A stretch of DNA of 26,005 bases from assembly GCA_964646755.1 (NCBI GenBank), contig CAZYIE010000044.1, forward strand, positions 1-26,005, written 5' to 3'. Below the pieces are notes generated by a model that worked only from the letters and a program-made list of their open reading frames with translations, ran no database searches and was not told where the DNA came from. This document shows positions 23,882 to 26,005 of the stretch, one piece after another; position 1 is the stretch's first letter, and the number at the start of each line of letters is the position of its first letter. Source of the stretch: MVRV01 sp964646755 (GTDB taxonomy: Bacteria > Desulfobacterota > Syntrophia > Syntrophales > Smithellaceae). Position numbers and translations under genes: made by a program.

Positions 23882-24439
23882 ATGTACAAGGAAGATTTTA
23901 TTCTTTTTAGCGGAGGCGCTCAGGGGGCGGAATCGGAGTTTGGAGCGAACGCGGAGAGATTGGGAATTGAGGAAATAAACTTTACTTTTGAGGGACACAC
24001 AATAATGCGCAAAAGAGGGCTGCGTGTCTTGAATCACGAGGAATTGAAAAATGGCGATGTTTCCCTGGAGTACATCTCTAAACTGATGAATCGCCGTTAC
24101 ACGGATAACGTAACATTCCGTAAAATTATCCAGACTATCTGGTATCAGATCAACAGCGGACAGGAAGTTTTTGTTGTCGGTGAAATTCTGGAAGACAATA
24201 CCGTGAAGGGCGGCACCGGCTGGGGCGCGGAATTCAGCAAAATCTGCAACAAGCCGCTGCACGCGTTTGATCAAAAGCGCAATGCCTGGTTTACCTGGAA
24301 TAAAATGGAATGGGTAGAGCGCAAGAAGGGCGATGAGCCGGTAATCAGCCGGAGTCATTTTACCGGAGGCGGAACACGCATGCTGGAAGAAAACGGCAAG
24401 ATTGCAATTAAAGAATTGTTCGAAAGATCGTTCCGGTAG
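23882..24439 (+). CDS. SLOG-like protein of unknown function
   Basis: A 185-residue protein. An N-terminal FSGGAQGAESEFGANAERLG (about residues 9-28) has the glycine-rich loop and helix of the SLOG/Rossmann group (DprA, LOG, YspA and putative molybdenum cofactor carriers). Later blocks are FVVGEILEDNTVKGGTGWG and SHFTGGGTRMLEENGKIAI, consistent with a nucleotide- or ligand-binding fold. SLOG proteins may bind nucleotide-derived signals or carry ligands; which applies here is not known. It starts at ATG 23882 with an AAGGAG ribosome site and ends before a good terminator, so it is a single-gene unit. Family placement is by pattern and is tentative. Confidence 0.75.
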   Translation: MYKEDFILFSGGAQGAESEFGANAERLGIEEINFTFEGHTIMRKRGLRVLNHEELKNGDVSLEYISKLMNRRYTDNVTFRKIIQTIWYQINSGQEVFVVGEILEDNTVKGGTGWGAEFSKICNKPLHAFDQKRNAWFTWNKMEWVERKKGDEPVISRSHFTGGGTRMLEENGKIAIKELFERSFR

Positions 24440-24458
24440 AGTATCCTTTAATAAAAAA

Positions 24459-24494
24459 GCAGGCGGTTGAAGATTTTCTTCAGCCGTCTTTTTT
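24459..24494 (+). terminator. Bidirectional intrinsic terminator
   Basis: A 12-bp stem, 24462-24473 with 24477-24488 (GGCGGTTGAAGA / TCTTCAGCCGTC, two G-U pairs), a TTT loop, then six Ts. Six As before the stem give a T-tract on the other strand, so it can also end the trpA remnant transcribed from the right. Confidence 0.88.
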
Positions 24495-24496
24495 AT

Positions 24497-24893
24497 TCAT
24501 ACCAATGCCTGTTTAATTTTGCTGACATATCCGGCAACAATTTTTATCAACTCCGTATTATTTCTGTTTTCATCCATCATTTTTACTACGGCGCTGCCGA
24601 TAACGACACCGTCGGCTATCCGGCATATTTCCCGTGCCTGCGCTGGCTCTGTTATGCCGAAGCCCACTGCCTAAGGGAGTGGAGCAAATTTGCGAATTTG
24701 ATCCACTGCTTTTTTATATCGGCGGTCTTGAGTGCAGCCGCACCGGTAATGCCCGTAATGGAAACGTAATAGAGAAATCCGGTGGCCCGGCGGCAATCTG
24801 ACCAATTCTTTCTTTGCCGGTTGTCGGTGCGATCAGAGAAATAAAATCTATGCCGGTTGCATTCGCAATTTTAGTTTTAGCCCAAATTGCCGA
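24497..24893 (-). pseudogene. trpA: Tryptophan synthase alpha remnant
   Basis: The minus strand encodes the C-terminal half of TrpA in pieces. ATGIDFISLIAPTTGKERIG (from about 24858 downwards) continues after a frameshift near 24780-24795 as GFLYYVSITGITGA. That runs to a premature TAG at 24671-24673, right after APLP, where Val is expected. The same frame then goes on AVGFGITEPAQAREI ... DGVVIGSAVVKMMDEN, and ends at TGA 24497-24499. The N-terminal half (substrate Glu and Asp region) is absent: the frame closes at a stop at 24894-24896, and another gene begins at 24928. The alpha subunit could not be functional as read. No trpB or other trp gene is in the window. Poor sequence quality near a scaffold end is an alternative. 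Confidence 0.82.
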
Positions 24894-24927
24894 TTACAAT
24901 TAAAGAAAAACAACAAGGAATTCAACA

Positions 24928-25843
24928 ATGATCGTAGCCGCTAAAACAGATTTGTATTTTTCTTCCGCGCAACAGCTGACGCAGCAATATGACACCCCCG
25001 GCAGAAAGCTGCGCTCGTCGCAAAAAATCGTACTGGACTCCATCAGACAGACCGACCCGGAAAAAGCCGATGCACTGAAAAAGCATTTGGCTGACGCCGA
25101 GCAGGTTATCGCCCAATTGCGCTCCGGTAAAAGCAAAGCGGCGCAGTCGAGAAAAGCAGAGGCGGCAGAAAAGATCAAGCGCATTAAGGAAGAGATAAAG
25201 ATGCTGATGGCGATGGGGGGAGATCCCAAAATGATCGCGCGGCAGATCGCCCGATTGGCGAAAGATCTGGCTGCAGCAGCACGCGAATATGCTTCGGCAG
25301 GGGGATCATTATCTCAGGATAGCGCGGCAACGCCGGATACAGAGACAAGCCCATCAGGTAATAGCAACCTGTCAGCCGGAGCTCAAAGTGACAGCACGGC
25401 AGGTGGTGCGGCAGCGTCGCTGGCTTTATCTGCGTCGCCGGTTTCCTCGGGCGAAAAGATAGAAAATGACGGAAGCGCTTATCTTGATGCACCATTGAAG
25501 GTTTTGGCAGATGTGGTGCAGGACAAAAGTTTGCGGCAGTATCAGGATGATTTGCGGCAACAAATGAAAAAAGATTTACAAAATAAAGCAGCAGAACTTT
25601 CTTCAAAAANNNNNNNNNNCGTCTGCCGAGGTCGACCGGCAGTTTTCTCGGGAAGTTCGCACTCTAGCTGCCCTGCTAAAATTAGTGTCCCGGCAGCAGA
25701 AAGAACGCCTCCTTCAGGCAGGTGAGCATTTGGCAGATTCCGAGATTATACAAACCAGTCAGGCTCTGGCCGATGCCGAAAAAAGTATTTCCGGATCAGG
25801 TGCACCAGGAATAATCGTAAAAAGCATGATAGTTACAGCCTAG
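24928..25843 (+). CDS. Ala-rich coiled-coil protein, unknown, split by a gap
   Basis: I do not recognise the family. Before the gap there are 227 codons. Residues ~40-125 form charged helices (SRKAEAAEKIKRIKEEIKML) with strong coiled-coil character. A low-complexity Ala/Ser/Gly/Thr linker follows (about 125-185), then a second helical part (LRQYQDDLRQQMKKDLQNKA). After the ten Ns the frame changes. The coding frame from 25622 (SAEVDRQFSREVRTLAALLK) runs 73 codons to TAG 25841-25843 with similar composition, which is why I join it. No signal peptide or membrane segment is seen. The start is ATG 24928 with AAGGA about 10 bases upstream. A structural or surface-associated cytoplasmic role is possible but unsupported. 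Confidence 0.7.
25610..25619. other. Assembly gap (10 N) in coiled-coil gene
   Basis: Ten Ns. Coding phase before (24928 phase) and after (25622 phase) differ, so the real missing length is not known. It is the second scaffold gap of identical length in the window. Confidence 0.98.
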
Positions 25844-26005
25844 CCCTACAACTAATCCGCCACATTACCAGCATGATGGTGATTCTTGACGCAAATATCC
25901 TTTGACAAAAAAACGGTCCTATTTGGCGATGCCTGTGCGGGCTGCAGCCGTAGGAAACTTGCGAGCATTATCTCATCCCGGTGTCCTTCCTTTTAAACTT
26001 TTTCC
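25844..26005. other. Right-edge segment, no supported gene
   Basis: 162 bases to the window edge. A frame open from ATG 25930 (MPVRAAAVGNLRAL...) runs off the right end without a ribosome site, and a 37-codon frame exists on the other strand. Neither has recognisable sequence. A TTGACA near 25900 has no good -10 partner. Confidence 0.3.

Noticed and set aside
24467..24769. 100-residue plus-strand frame
   Set aside because: It lies antisense to the trpA remnant, starts inside the terminator and has no recognisable sequence.
25930..26005. Partial frame running off the right end (MPVRAAAVGN...)
   Set aside because: Only 25 codons, no ribosome site and no similarity that I recognise.
1..26005. 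CRISPR arrays, insertion sequences, phage genes, rRNA
   Set aside because: I saw no regularly spaced repeats, transposase motifs, integrase or phage structural genes, and no rRNA sequence in the window.

Overview
The window reads like a chromosomal contig from a Gram-negative, probably anaerobic bacterium. Gram-negative traits are a LolA-like carrier protein, a lipoprotein with a lipobox, and lipid acyltransferase genes. The order yqeY-dnaG-rpoD, many TTG and GTG starts, moderate GC and gene content suggest a deltaproteobacterium near Syntrophales. That placement is inference from gene style; no marker phylogeny could be run. Two runs of exactly ten N (6487-6496 and 25610-25619) mark scaffold gaps, so this is probably a draft or metagenome assembly, and broken genes must be read with that in mind.

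Region 1 (1-3372): histidine genes hisG (5' end off the window), hisB and hisA. An unrecognised secreted protein sits between hisB and hisA, and a HIT-family protein follows. Region 2 (3371-7852): a hairpin, an extended -10 promoter, then the macromolecular synthesis operon yqeY-dnaG-rpoD, a CAU-anticodon tRNA with its own promoter, and a clear terminator. rpoD is interrupted by a scaffold gap, and its C-terminus lacks the expected region 4.2 helix-turn-helix. Region 3 (7874-9012): a coiled-coil C4 zinc-ribbon protein and RNase HI.

Region 4 (9107-17201) is the most interesting part. Eight minus-strand genes, read 5' to 3', are a hotdog dehydratase, ketoreductase, LolA-like carrier, lipoprotein, CrtI/RetSat-like FAD oxidoreductase, acyl carrier protein, ketosynthase and PlsC-type acyltransferase. 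Diverging from them on the plus strand is an AMP-forming acyl ligase. The set resembles an aryl-polyene-type (APE) type II fatty acid/polyketide pathway. It carries a carotenoid-desaturase-like enzyme in the same transcription unit and shows no MMPL exporter, second ketosynthase or glycosyltransferase here. The ketosynthase reading frame is broken.

Region 5 (17260-21002): a helicase/exonuclease pair matching MrfA/MrfB (YprA/YprB), a DNA repair module known from Bacillus. Region 6 (21159-26005): a QueG-like double-cluster iron-sulfur protein with altered cysteine spacing, an iron-dependent alcohol dehydrogenase with a near-consensus promoter, a SLOG-like protein of unknown role, a decayed trpA remnant, and an Ala-rich coiled-coil protein split by the second gap.
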